From positions 5,259,501 through 5,323,500 of the forward strand of contig FSRD01000001.1 in the NCBI GenBank assembly GCA_900129675.1: a stretch of DNA of 64,000 bases, given 5' to 3'. Each line of letters starts with the position of its first letter. The first letter of the stretch is position 1. Origin of the DNA: Bradyrhizobium erythrophlei (GTDB taxonomy: Bacteria; Pseudomonadota; Alphaproteobacteria; Rhizobiales; Xanthobacteraceae). The notes under the pieces were generated by a model, which was not told the origin of the DNA, made no database searches, and saw only the letters and a list, made by a program, of their open reading frames with translations. Positions 56,571-64,000 of this stretch are shown in pieces. Both the position numbers and the translations under genes were made by a program.

Positions 56571-58658
56571 ATGTCTAGCCGTGGTGTTCATGGAACGCTG
56601 AGATTTGGTCCGTTTGAGCTTTTGACTAGCAAGAGGGTGCTGCGACGTGACGGTGTCACGCTTTCCATTGGCAGCCGGGCGTTCGATATTTTGGTCTATC
56701 TCGCCGAACGTCCAGGCAAGGTCATCGGAAAGAAGGAGCTCATCGATCATGTCTGGTCGGACGTCACCGTGGAGGAGGGCAGCCTCCGGGTTCACGTGGC
56801 CGCCATCCGCAAAGCGCTCGAGGATGGCCAATTCGGCAACCGATATATAGCAAACGCTAAAGGAAGAGGTTACTCGTTCATTGAATCGGTCGTTCGTCTC
56901 GAAGACAGCACGGAACAAGGGCGATTGGCGGCGATCTTGGCCGCTGGCGTGGTCGGCTACTCTGCGTTATTGCAACGCGCCGAGGAAGCCACCTACGCCG
57001 AGTTCGAGCGGCTCAAGAGAGAACTAATTGCGCCTGGCCTCTCCCGCCACGAAGGGCGACTTATCAAGACTACGGGTGACGGCGCGCTCGCCGAGTTCGC
57101 GAGTCCTTTAGCCGCACTGAGATGCGCGGTTGAGATACGGGATCATCTCGCTTCCGGAGGTGGCACCCTGAGGTTACGCTTCGGGCTCAACCTTGGTGAC
57201 GTTACCGTTGGGCAGGATGGTGATCTCTACGGCGACGCGATCACGATTGCTATCCGGCTGGAGGGGATGGCCGATCCGGGCGGCATCCTGATTTCCGAGA
57301 AGATGTACAGCGAAGTCGAAGGCAAGTTGGACGTTGGCTTCGAGGATCGCGGCGAGCTGCAGCTCAAGAACATCCCCGAGCCGGTCCGTGCGTACGCGGT
57401 GCGCGCGGGAGGGCATAGCGCGCCGATCGATAAGTTGGGTGCGGCCCTTTCACTCCCAGACAAGCCTTCCATTGCCGTACTGCCGTTCCAGAACATGAGC
57501 AGCGATCCGGAGCAGGAGTTCTTCGCCGACGGCATAGTGGAAGAAATCATCACTGCACTGTCCCGTTTCAAGGCACTATTCGTCATCGCCCGCAACTCGA
57601 GTTTCACTTACAAGGGGCGCGCGGTCGAAGTGAAGCAGGTGGGACGCGAGCTGGGGGTGCGGTACGTGCTGGAAGGGAGCGTTCGCAGGGCGGCAAACCG
57701 AGTCCGTATCACGGGACAGCTCATCGATGCCGCCACTGGTGCACATCTTTGGGCCGACCGTTTTGACGGCGGGCTCGGCGATATCTTCGATCTGCAGGAT
57801 CAAGTGACCGAGAGGGTGGTCGGGGCGATCGCCCCGGCGGTTGAAATAGCCGAAATAGAACGTGCCAAGTACAAGCCGACGGAGAGCCTCGATGCCTATG
57901 CCATCTATTTACGGGGGCTGGCTAAGTTTTATCAGTACGGCAATCGGCTTGCCACGACCGAAGCGCTGCGCCTGTTCAACAGCGCGATCGAACTCGATCC
58001 GGAGTTTGCGCTAGCCTACAGTCATGCTAGTCACTGCTATGCCCAGGCTAAAACCAACAGCTGGTCTTCAGACACAGCGGACGAGCTTGCTGAAGCGTCG
58101 AGGTTGGCTCAGCGGGCGCTTGAACTCGGCAAAGATGACGCATGGGTGCTCTGCGGTAGCGGATGGGCGTTGGCGTTGGTTGTTCGTGACCTCGGCGTTG
58201 GCACAAGCCTGGTCGATCGCGCGCTGATGCTCAATTCCAATTTGGCCGAGGCGTGGCGTTGCAGTGGCTGGATGAGAATCTGGCTTGGAGATTCGAAGCT
58301 GGCAATCGAGCATTTTGCACGTGCCATGCGCCTAAGTCCCCTTGGTCGGTGGCTGGTGGACATTCAAAGCGGGATCGCGCATGCACATTTTTTCCTGGAC
58401 CGCTATGACGAAGCGGCATCGTGGGCTGCAATGGCATTGCAGAACAATCCGGACTTTCAAGCTGGAGTGCGTATCAGCGCTGCAAGCAATGCAATGGCCG
58501 GACGGACCGGGGAAGCACATGAGACGGCGGTCCGGCTGCAGCGGCTGAATTCCGCGCTGCGTGTTTCGAATCTCAAACACGTGCTTGGCCCGTATCGACG
58601 TGCTGAAGACCTGACGAGATACGAGGAGGGATTGCGGAAAGCCGGGCTGCCCGAATGA
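56571..58658 (+). CDS. winged-helix / class III cyclase-homology / TolB-like / TPR protein
   Basis: 695 residues from MSSRGVHGTLRFG. An OmpR/CadC-type DNA-binding winged helix spans about 8-105 (SRAFDILVYLAERPGKVIGKKEL). A class III adenylate/guanylate cyclase homology domain covers about 117-290, followed by the TolB-like KPSIAVLPFQNMSSDPEQEFFADG module common in rhizobial cyclases, and TPR helices from about 450. Key cyclase positions are altered. The first metal Asp is Gly126 (AILAAGVVGYSALL) while Asp170 in KTTGDGALAEF remains. The usual NVAARLEG is ITIAIRLEG, losing the Asn but keeping Arg229. It is probably a regulator with an inactive, possibly ligand-binding cyclase domain. Confidence 0.88.
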   Translation: MSSRGVHGTLRFGPFELLTSKRVLRRDGVTLSIGSRAFDILVYLAERPGKVIGKKELIDHVWSDVTVEEGSLRVHVAAIRKALEDGQFGNRYIANAKGRGYSFIESVVRLEDSTEQGRLAAILAAGVVGYSALLQRAEEATYAEFERLKRELIAPGLSRHEGRLIKTTGDGALAEFASPLAALRCAVEIRDHLASGGGTLRLRFGLNLGDVTVGQDGDLYGDAITIAIRLEGMADPGGILISEKMYSEVEGKLDVGFEDRGELQLKNIPEPVRAYAVRAGGHSAPIDKLGAALSLPDKPSIAVLPFQNMSSDPEQEFFADGIVEEIITALSRFKALFVIARNSSFTYKGRAVEVKQVGRELGVRYVLEGSVRRAANRVRITGQLIDAATGAHLWADRFDGGLGDIFDLQDQVTERVVGAIAPAVEIAEIERAKYKPTESLDAYAIYLRGLAKFYQYGNRLATTEALRLFNSAIELDPEFALAYSHASHCYAQAKTNSWSSDTADELAEASRLAQRALELGKDDAWVLCGSGWALALVVRDLGVGTSLVDRALMLNSNLAEAWRCSGWMRIWLGDSKLAIEHFARAMRLSPLGRWLVDIQSGIAHAHFFLDRYDEAASWAAMALQNNPDFQAGVRISAASNAMAGRTGEAHETAVRLQRLNSALRVSNLKHVLGPYRRAEDLTRYEEGLRKAGLPE

Positions 58659-58725
58659 CATCCCAACCGGCATGCCCCCAACCGGGACATCCGCGCGATC
58701 TATAATTCCGCTAAGGCAAGTAAAA

Positions 58726-58748
58726 AAGCCCCGGCGATGCCGGGGCTT
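58726..58748 (-). terminator. terminator of the outer-membrane protein gene
   Basis: On the minus strand AAGCCCCGGC pairs with GCCGGGGCTT around a short loop, followed by TTTTTTAC-type T-run (AAAAAA on plus). It sits 22 bases after the porin-like gene's stop and also ends the cyclase-like gene from the other side. Confidence 0.88.
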
Positions 58749-58770
58749 GAGTTGCCGGGGTTCGAGAAAA

Positions 58771-59565
58771 TCAGTACCTCCCGACGACCGGACCACCCCA
58801 GTTGAAGCGGTAGTTGATGCGAGCGGTGATGAGGTCCACATCTTGGCGGATAGAGTCAGTGCGGAATACGCCGCCGACCGGTACGACAGCGGCACCCAAA
58901 ACACCTGTCGACGTGAAGCTGTGACTATGGTTACCCATGAACAGGTGATCGTACTCGACCGCAACCGACCAATTCGGTGCGAATCCGAATTCGAGTCCCG
59001 TTCCGACGACACCACCCCAGCGTGTTTCACTCGCCGAATCGAACAGCGCGCCCGTGGCGGTCACCGTACCTCGGTATTTGTCGTCGGTCACGGCGGCGCC
59101 GCCTTTCACATACCAAAGGACGTTGTTCCAGGCATACCCGACCTGGCCGGTGAACAGGCCGAACGCTTCAATCTTGGAATTGTTAGTCCAGGCGGGAATG
59201 AAAGCGCTGACATTAGATCCCTTCAAATCCGCCCAGTCGCCCTGCGCTTCGAGACCGAACACCCAACCGGCGCTCTGCCAGCGGTAGCCAATCTGACCGC
59301 CAACCACTCCGCCGGTCGCATCGTGACAACCTTCACGGAAGGTGGGCACGATAGTTGCGCCGGGGAAGTTCGTAATATCCCAGCACTTGTGGCTCGATCC
59401 CCAACCGCCGTTGGCGCCGACGTAGAAGCCGCTCCAGTCGTAGATCGCAGCTACCATCGGGGGTGGCGCCTTGGTGTAGGGACGCGCAGCCAGATCAGCC
59501 GCCGACGCGGGAGCGGCCATTCCTAGTGCCACCAAACCGACCGCGGCCGGCAAAAACTTTTTCAT
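58771..59565 (-). CDS. outer-membrane beta-barrel protein (Omp25/Omp31-like)
   Basis: 264 residues from MKKFLPAAVGLVALG, with a signal peptide ending ASA/ADLAARPY. The mature part begins YDWSGFYVGANGGWG, the hallmark start of rhizobial Omp31-type barrels, with repeated amphipathic strands and a terminal aromatic (ARINYRFNWGGPVVGRY). It is a surface porin-like structural protein. The longer frame upstream is not supported. Confidence 0.9.
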   Translation of the reverse strand: MKKFLPAAVGLVALGMAAPASAADLAARPYTKAPPPMVAAIYDWSGFYVGANGGWGSSHKCWDITNFPGATIVPTFREGCHDATGGVVGGQIGYRWQSAGWVFGLEAQGDWADLKGSNVSAFIPAWTNNSKIEAFGLFTGQVGYAWNNVLWYVKGGAAVTDDKYRGTVTATGALFDSASETRWGGVVGTGLEFGFAPNWSVAVEYDHLFMGNHSHSFTSTGVLGAAVVPVGGVFRTDSIRQDVDLITARINYRFNWGGPVVGRY

Positions 59566-59883
59566 GGGTTTCTCCATCTCCGTCGCCTGTGGTGATCTAT
59601 CTGAAACGATGAATGCACCTCGCGACCGCCGATAACTTTGTTGCAGACATTCGCTCAATTCCAATTCCGTCCACAACCTATGCGACTGGGTCCTGAGATT
59701 GCGTACCTTTAATGCAACAACCCGTTTTTCAAATATGACTGGAAAATGGCACGTCAGGCCTGCTGACCTTTCAGCAGACGGCGGCCAATTGAAAGCCGCA
59801 CTGCGCGCCATGAGATGGACGGTCGCGGGAACCTATGGCCGGACTGCCGGTTGAAGTTCCGGGAAAAAATGGAGGCTTTGGAC

Positions 59884-60258
59884 ATGAAGAAAGCAGTATT
59901 GGCGTTAGCGACCGCTGCCACCATCGGTGTCACTGCCTTGGCGGCCCCGTCACCAGCTCAGGCTTGGCGGGGTGGTTGGGGTTGGGGTCCCGGTCTCGCG
60001 GGCGGACTAATTGCTGGCGCGGTGATCGGTGGCATAGCTTCCAGTGCCTACGCGTATGGCCCTGGTTACGGCTACTATGGCGGACCGGGTTACGGCTATT
60101 ATGGCGGTTATGCGCCCGCATATTACGGCGGGTACGCCCCGGCGTACTATAACTATGGCTACGCCCCCGCATATTACGGCGGATACCGGTCGAGCTACTA
60201 TGCTCCCGCCTACTACGGTCCCCGGTACCGGCGCTTCGTTCGCCCCGCATACTGGTGA
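59884..60258 (+). CDS. secreted Gly/Tyr-rich repeat protein
   Basis: 124 residues. A signal peptide (KKAVLALATAATIGVTALA) is followed by a Gly-rich hydrophobic stretch (GLAGGLIAGAVIGGIA). Then come tandem Tyr-rich motifs: GYGYYGGP twice, and APAYYGGY or close variants about five times. Such proteins are common in rhizobia and probably sit in the envelope; no function is assigned. The repeats may vary in number between strains. Confidence 0.7.
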   Translation: MKKAVLALATAATIGVTALAAPSPAQAWRGGWGWGPGLAGGLIAGAVIGGIASSAYAYGPGYGYYGGPGYGYYGGYAPAYYGGYAPAYYNYGYAPAYYGGYRSSYYAPAYYGPRYRRFVRPAYW

Positions 60259-60291
60259 TCGCGAGGGGCGACGCTGAAGTCCCGGACAACG

Positions 60292-60322
60292 AAAGGTCGC
60301 AGAGATGGCTGCGGCCTTTTTT
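60292..60322 (+). terminator. terminator of the Gly/Tyr-rich gene
   Basis: AAAGGTCGCAG pairs with CTGCGGCCTTT around a 6-base loop, followed by TTTTTT. Strong rho-independent form, 34 bases after the stop. Confidence 0.9.
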
Positions 60323-60339
60323 GTGCCGACTTGGGGCTG

Positions 60340-60560
60340 GTTATGACGAGACAACCGCGTCGAGATTGTTGGCGAGTAGCGAGAGGATTCATAACAGCCC
60401 GCCGACGCCTGACACTTTTTGGGCTGGCAGATCTTCCAGCGTTGCTTGCCCGAGCGGACGAGGTAATCGAATAACACGCCGTGTCGCCTATTGGCAGATA
60501 GTGTTGCAAAAGTCGAAAATCGAACTCCCTCCAAAATCTCATGCCCGCGGCCCGGAGAAT
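60340..60560 (-). repeat. fragment of a dispersed bradyrhizobial repeat
   Basis: Read in complement this stretch gives the pseudo-protein YSITSSARASN in an open frame, a phrase I recall from many spurious bradyrhizobial ORFs. Its GTTGCAAAAGTCGAAAATCG recurs near 52190. No gene lies between 60323 and 60865 otherwise; the last part should hold the phosphoesterase promoter. Confidence 0.5.
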
Positions 60561-60865
60561 GTCTGTTCCCCGGGGCAAACCGCTTTTTGGCGGATCGCTT
60601 GATCGCACTCACTTCGAATGCCAGCAAACGAAGGTCCGTCTAGTTATACGTCAGACCATTTCAAACGCGATCAGCGCATCTCGCGGTCGTTATCAAGCCT
60701 TGGCATCAAGCCTTGGCCAACATCATGCCGCCAGTGTGTCGCCCGGTGGCGATCTCGTCCGACGAACATTTTTGGTTGTGTCACGCAATCGGAACATGCG
60801 TGTCATCGTCGCAGAATAAGAACGAGCTCCCGTTCCCGACTTTCAAAATCCAACAGGAGAAAGAT

Positions 60866-62761
60866 ATGCTGAAAACAGCGCTTGCGCGCAGGTTCTGGCT
60901 GCTCGGCGTTTCCATGGCGGCCGTTGCGCTTACGCAAAGTGTTCACGCGGAGGACGCGAATAATCCCGTCAAGACCGCGTCGCCGATCAAGCATGTCATC
61001 ATTATCGTCGGCGAAAATCGCAGCTTTGACCACCTGTTTGCCACCTACGTGCCGAAGTCGCACGATGAAACGGTGTTGAACCTGTTGTCCGAACACATCG
61101 TCAAGGCCGACGGCACGCCTGACGAAAAATTCGACAGGGCGCATCAGTTTCAGATCACGTCGGCGCCGAATGGCGCAAGTTACTTCATCAGCGCAGGATC
61201 CGCCAAAAAGGCATTGTATTCAACGCTGCCTGCGCCTGACCTCGGCGGCGTACAAAACTCGCCAGCAGCTGGCATTCTCGGCCTGCCGGGCGGCGATCCA
61301 GGTCTCCCCGCGACCGAACAATTCCTGTTCGGAACCGGCGGCACGGGTCTGCCAACCAATCTAGGCCCGGATACGCGCATCACCAACGTCAACAACCTGC
61401 CGCCCGGGCCGTTCCAGTTGACCGGCCCGACCATGCCCTATGACGCCTATACCGCCGACACCATCCACCAGTTCTTCCAGATGTACCAGCAGATGGATTG
61501 CGCGATCGACAAGGAGCACGTCACCCGGGGCAATCCGACCGGCTGCCTGCACGATCTGCAATCGTTCGTCACGACCACCTACTCGACCCCGCCCGGTGCC
61601 GCAGCACACGATACCGGCCAGACGATGGCGTTTTTCAACATGCAGAAGAACGATGTGCCCTATCTGAAATTCCTCGCCGACGAATACACCATGAGCGACA
61701 ATTATCATCAGCCAGTGATGGGCGGGACCGGGCCTGACAGCGTACCGCTGGGCTTTGCCGATCAGGTCTTTTTTGGCGACGGCCGGGGCAACGCTGCGAC
61801 GCCGCCTTCCAGCACCTTCTACAATCCCGACCCGCTCTCCAATACGCTCAACCAGTACACGGCGCGGAAGCAGTGGTTCAATTGCTCCGACTCGACGCAG
61901 CCAGGGGTGAAGGCAATCCTGGATTACCTCGGCAAGCTACCCTACCCGGTGCAGGCGAAATGCGATCCCGGCCACTATTACAACGCGGTGAACGTCAACC
62001 CGGCCTGGACGCCGCAAGGCACGCCGAGTCCGGCCGGCGCCGTTCCGCCGGTCACCATGACGAGCATCGGCGATCTCTTGAGCGCAAAACACATCCCATG
62101 GAAGTATTACGGTGGCAGTTACAATGTTTCCGGGACGGGCGCTCCGCTCGACGGAATCTATTGCAACATCTGCAACCCGTTTGAATATCAGGTGAACTAT
62201 CCGGCGATGCGTGCCGACCATATGCGTGACGTCACCGATCTCTTCCAGGATCTCAAGAACGGCACGTTGCCGGCGGTGTCATACGTCAAGCCGGACGGCG
62301 CCATGGACGGCCATCCGGGATCATCGAAGTTCAATCTGTTCGAGGAGTTCACCAAGAACATTATCGGACTTGCCCAAGGCAACAAGGAGCAATGGGAAAG
62401 TACGGCGATTTTTGTCACCGTCGATGAGGGAGGCGGATACTATGACTCCGGCTTCATCCAACCGGTCGATTTCTTCGGCACCGGGCCGCGCATTCCGATG
62501 ATTGCGGTTTCGCCGTTCTCACGGGGCGGTCACATCACCCACGTCTATGGAGAACACTCGTCCTTTGTGAAATTCGTCGAGCGGAATTGGTATCTCGGCA
62601 AGCTCAGCGAGCGCAGCCGCGACAACCTGCCCAATCCGCGCGCCGACGGTGACAATCCCTATGTTCCCGTCAACATGCCGGCAATCGGAGACCTGTTCGA
62701 TATGTTCGATTTCGACCGTGATCACGATCGTGATCGGGGCGGCGACCAGCGCTCCAGGTAG
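60866..62761 (+). CDS. secreted phosphoesterase (phospholipase C / AcpA family)
   Basis: 631 residues with AGGAGAAAG before the ATG. A signal peptide (FWLLGVSMAAVALTQSVHA) precedes IKHVIIIVGENRSFDHLFATYVP, the metal-binding start of the phosphoesterase family, whose members are phosphatidylcholine phospholipases C and acid phosphatases. FVTVDEGGGYYD and GPRIPMIAVSPFSRGGHITH are the C-terminal active-site blocks. The end is a run of Asp/Arg repeats (FDRDHDRDRGGDQRSR). A role in phosphorus scavenging is likely. No partner genes are adjacent. Confidence 0.9.
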   Translation: MLKTALARRFWLLGVSMAAVALTQSVHAEDANNPVKTASPIKHVIIIVGENRSFDHLFATYVPKSHDETVLNLLSEHIVKADGTPDEKFDRAHQFQITSAPNGASYFISAGSAKKALYSTLPAPDLGGVQNSPAAGILGLPGGDPGLPATEQFLFGTGGTGLPTNLGPDTRITNVNNLPPGPFQLTGPTMPYDAYTADTIHQFFQMYQQMDCAIDKEHVTRGNPTGCLHDLQSFVTTTYSTPPGAAAHDTGQTMAFFNMQKNDVPYLKFLADEYTMSDNYHQPVMGGTGPDSVPLGFADQVFFGDGRGNAATPPSSTFYNPDPLSNTLNQYTARKQWFNCSDSTQPGVKAILDYLGKLPYPVQAKCDPGHYYNAVNVNPAWTPQGTPSPAGAVPPVTMTSIGDLLSAKHIPWKYYGGSYNVSGTGAPLDGIYCNICNPFEYQVNYPAMRADHMRDVTDLFQDLKNGTLPAVSYVKPDGAMDGHPGSSKFNLFEEFTKNIIGLAQGNKEQWESTAIFVTVDEGGGYYDSGFIQPVDFFGTGPRIPMIAVSPFSRGGHITHVYGEHSSFVKFVERNWYLGKLSERSRDNLPNPRADGDNPYVPVNMPAIGDLFDMFDFDRDHDRDRGGDQRSR

Positions 62762-62789
62762 TCGATCGACGCGAATAAGCCAAACAGGA

Positions 62790-62817
62790 TTGGGGCCGGC
62801 ACGTTTGCCGGCCCCAA
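62790..62817 (+). terminator. hairpin after the phosphoesterase gene
   Basis: TTGGGGCCGGC pairs with GCCGGCCCCAA around ACGTTT. The stem is strong but the T-run after it is weak, so it may be a terminator or a 3'-end stabiliser. Nothing else is seen between here and 62924. Confidence 0.6.
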
Positions 62818-62924
62818 ATGTTTGATCGGGACCAAAGCCGACCTCGCTTTGATGCCCGATGACTTCAGCTTTTGCCGTGATTGGAAGAACGCGGCGACCA
62901 TTGGATACGTCGGCTTCCGCGCCG

Positions 62925-63023
62925 TGAGATTTCGGATTCAATTGTCAAACAGCGAGAGGATGTGCGTTCGCATTCTCGCGGCGCGATGCGCCCGAGCCTT
63001 GCGTCGGTTTTCACCCTCCAGGA
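62925..63023. repeat. 99-bp direct repeat, copy 2
   Basis: Same sequence as 50685-50783 with about three changes. Here it is followed by AATTACGGTGACAGGAATTACG, a short internal duplication, rather than by a gene. Confidence 0.88.
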
Positions 63024-63253
63024 ATTACGGTGACAGGAATTACGATGCACCAAACCGCCGTGAGTCAAGTGCACCGTCACCGAAATTCCTTGCGGCCACG
63101 AACAGTGGTCTTGTCAAGCCTCACGTAGCTGTGAGAGCCCAATGACCCATACGTGTGGCGTACCTCACAAAGCCTGCCTGCGCTTGGTATTAAAGACAGG
63201 GTTGTTTTGATTTCAGAGCAGCCTCGTGACGATCAAGTCGAAGGAGCTTTGCG

Positions 63254-63532
63254 ATGAAACGTCTTGCATTTCTAAGCTTTACTATCGCTACGCTGATTGC
63301 GCCGATCCAAGTTCAGGCCCAGCAATATGATCCCGCCAGAAACTGCGTCAGGTTCCCGCAGCAACCTAACCCGGAAGCAGAAACGCGGTATTTGCTCTCT
63401 CATCCGAATACCCGTGTTTGTCCGTCGAATCCTGATTCGGAAGGACAGAGGAGGGCTTTGGAGGAGGGGGCGATGGACCGTGCAATCGCTAACGCGCGCC
63501 TAAGGTGTTCCATGAGCGGTCGCGTTTGCTGA
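63254..63532 (+). CDS. small secreted hypothetical protein
   Basis: 92 residues, with GAAGGAGC before the ATG. A signal peptide (KRLAFLSFTIATLIAPIQVQA) is followed by a polar mature part with four cysteines (NCVRF, RVCPSN, LRCS, RVC), which could form two disulfides in the periplasm. No family recognised. Confidence 0.55.
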   Translation: MKRLAFLSFTIATLIAPIQVQAQQYDPARNCVRFPQQPNPEAETRYLLSHPNTRVCPSNPDSEGQRRALEEGAMDRAIANARLRCSMSGRVC

Positions 63533-63975
63533 TAGAGTGGCAAGACTTTCCTTGGCTAAACGCGTTGGCGTCGGCGGCGAGGTCAGCCATTGCTCGCGCT
63601 CACATCGCGCGCACCGCCTTTGTGTACGAAATGGTACATAATTTAGGGCGATGCGATGAATTGCAAATATCCTCACATCGAGCCGTCGCGGACATCACGT
63701 CATCATCGCGACACGGTGCAAGCCGCATCGCCGCGATCGGCCGGCATCCGAAACCCTCAACAATACCTGACATACAGGTCTATGCGGCTGTACGCAGATG
63801 GTAGGATTCTGCCCAACCAAAAGCGCTATGTGTCGATCTCGTTCATGAAGATGAATGGAACTCGATGAGATGTTTCGCGTTTTATGGCAGAATGGCAAAG
63901 GTAACCCTTGCGCGCCGGTTTCGCCGAGGGCACGCTTGGCAAGCGATTTCACAAAACTTACGGAGGGATGCGACC
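63533..63975. other. no supported gene
   Basis: 443 bases in which several short frames are open on both strands but none shows a ribosome site, domain or export signal. It may contain repeat remnants. A promoter for the ORF starting at 63976 is expected here. Confidence 0.4.
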
Positions 63976-64000
63976 ATGTCACGGGTCAAGCAAGCCTCGA
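63976..64000 (+). CDS. possible gene start running off the window
   Basis: GGAGGG lies 6 bases before an ATG at 63976, and the frame (MSRVKQAS) is open to the window edge. Only eight codons are visible, so no product can be named. Confidence 0.3.

Noticed and set aside
60007..60627. 206-residue minus-strand ORF across the Gly/Tyr-rich gene
   Set aside because: It is a complement read of that gene joined to a dispersed repeat; the plus-strand gene has a signal peptide and a terminator.

Overview
The window looks like a chromosomal segment of a high-GC alphaproteobacterium of the Nitrobacteraceae, most like Bradyrhizobium. The basis is the character of RecA, PurC, Icd and RpsD, the alphaproteobacterial SOS box before recA, the small-type PurS/Q/L enzymes, a DUF1476 zeta-type ATPase inhibitor, and many palindromic dispersed repeats of the kind scattered through bradyrhizobial genomes. 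No database search was run; genus placement is recollection plus inference. I saw no rRNA, tRNA or CRISPR array.

Layout: 0-1.5 kb holds small hypothetical ORFs. 1.5-8.1 kb carries recA with a tandem SOS operator, a frameshifted DUF1835-like pseudogene, and the glycine cleavage genes gcvT-gcvH-gcvP behind a tandem glycine riboswitch. 8.3-18 kb carries alaS, a cyclic-nucleotide-gated K+ channel gene cut by an in-frame TAG, icd, and several frameshifted accessory genes. 18-19.4 kb holds a TrmJ methyltransferase fused to a DUF559 nuclease-like domain. 20-27.6 kb is an accessory cluster: tetR divergent from osmC, an acyl-CoA dehydrogenase-fold gene, a two-domain rhodanese, a nitrate/cyanate-type ABC transporter and cyanase.

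28-44 kb is a dispersed purine block, purC-purS-purQ-purL, followed by bolA and grxD. It is interleaved with other genes: corA, a complete ISAs1-family element with a 10-bp target duplication, a tricarboxylate-transporter binding protein, a DMT exporter, a thioesterase, an acyltransferase, ltrA and the ergothioneine genes egtB/egtD. 44-50 kb holds a macro-domain protein directly after grxD, a serine hydrolase, a threonine-aldolase-like enzyme, rpsD, an acyltransferase-fold protein, a cupin and an HpcH/HpaI aldolase.

50-64 kb is accessory and repeat-rich: a truncated TauE/SafE gene, a 5' group II intron fragment, small secreted proteins, a peptide with a double-glycine-type leader, a winged-helix/cyclase-homology/TPR protein whose cyclase domain has lost key residues, an outer-membrane beta-barrel, a Gly/Tyr-rich protein and a large secreted phosphoesterase.

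The points most worth follow-up are the cyanase-rhodanese-OsmC-transporter cluster, the TrmJ-DUF559 fusion, the degenerate cyclase receptor, the double-glycine leader peptide, and a 21-bp repeat before trmJ that is both a GANTC array and a heptad-coding sequence. Several accessory genes in the first 18 kb are broken by single-base lesions while the housekeeping genes are intact. That could be real decay or local sequence error.
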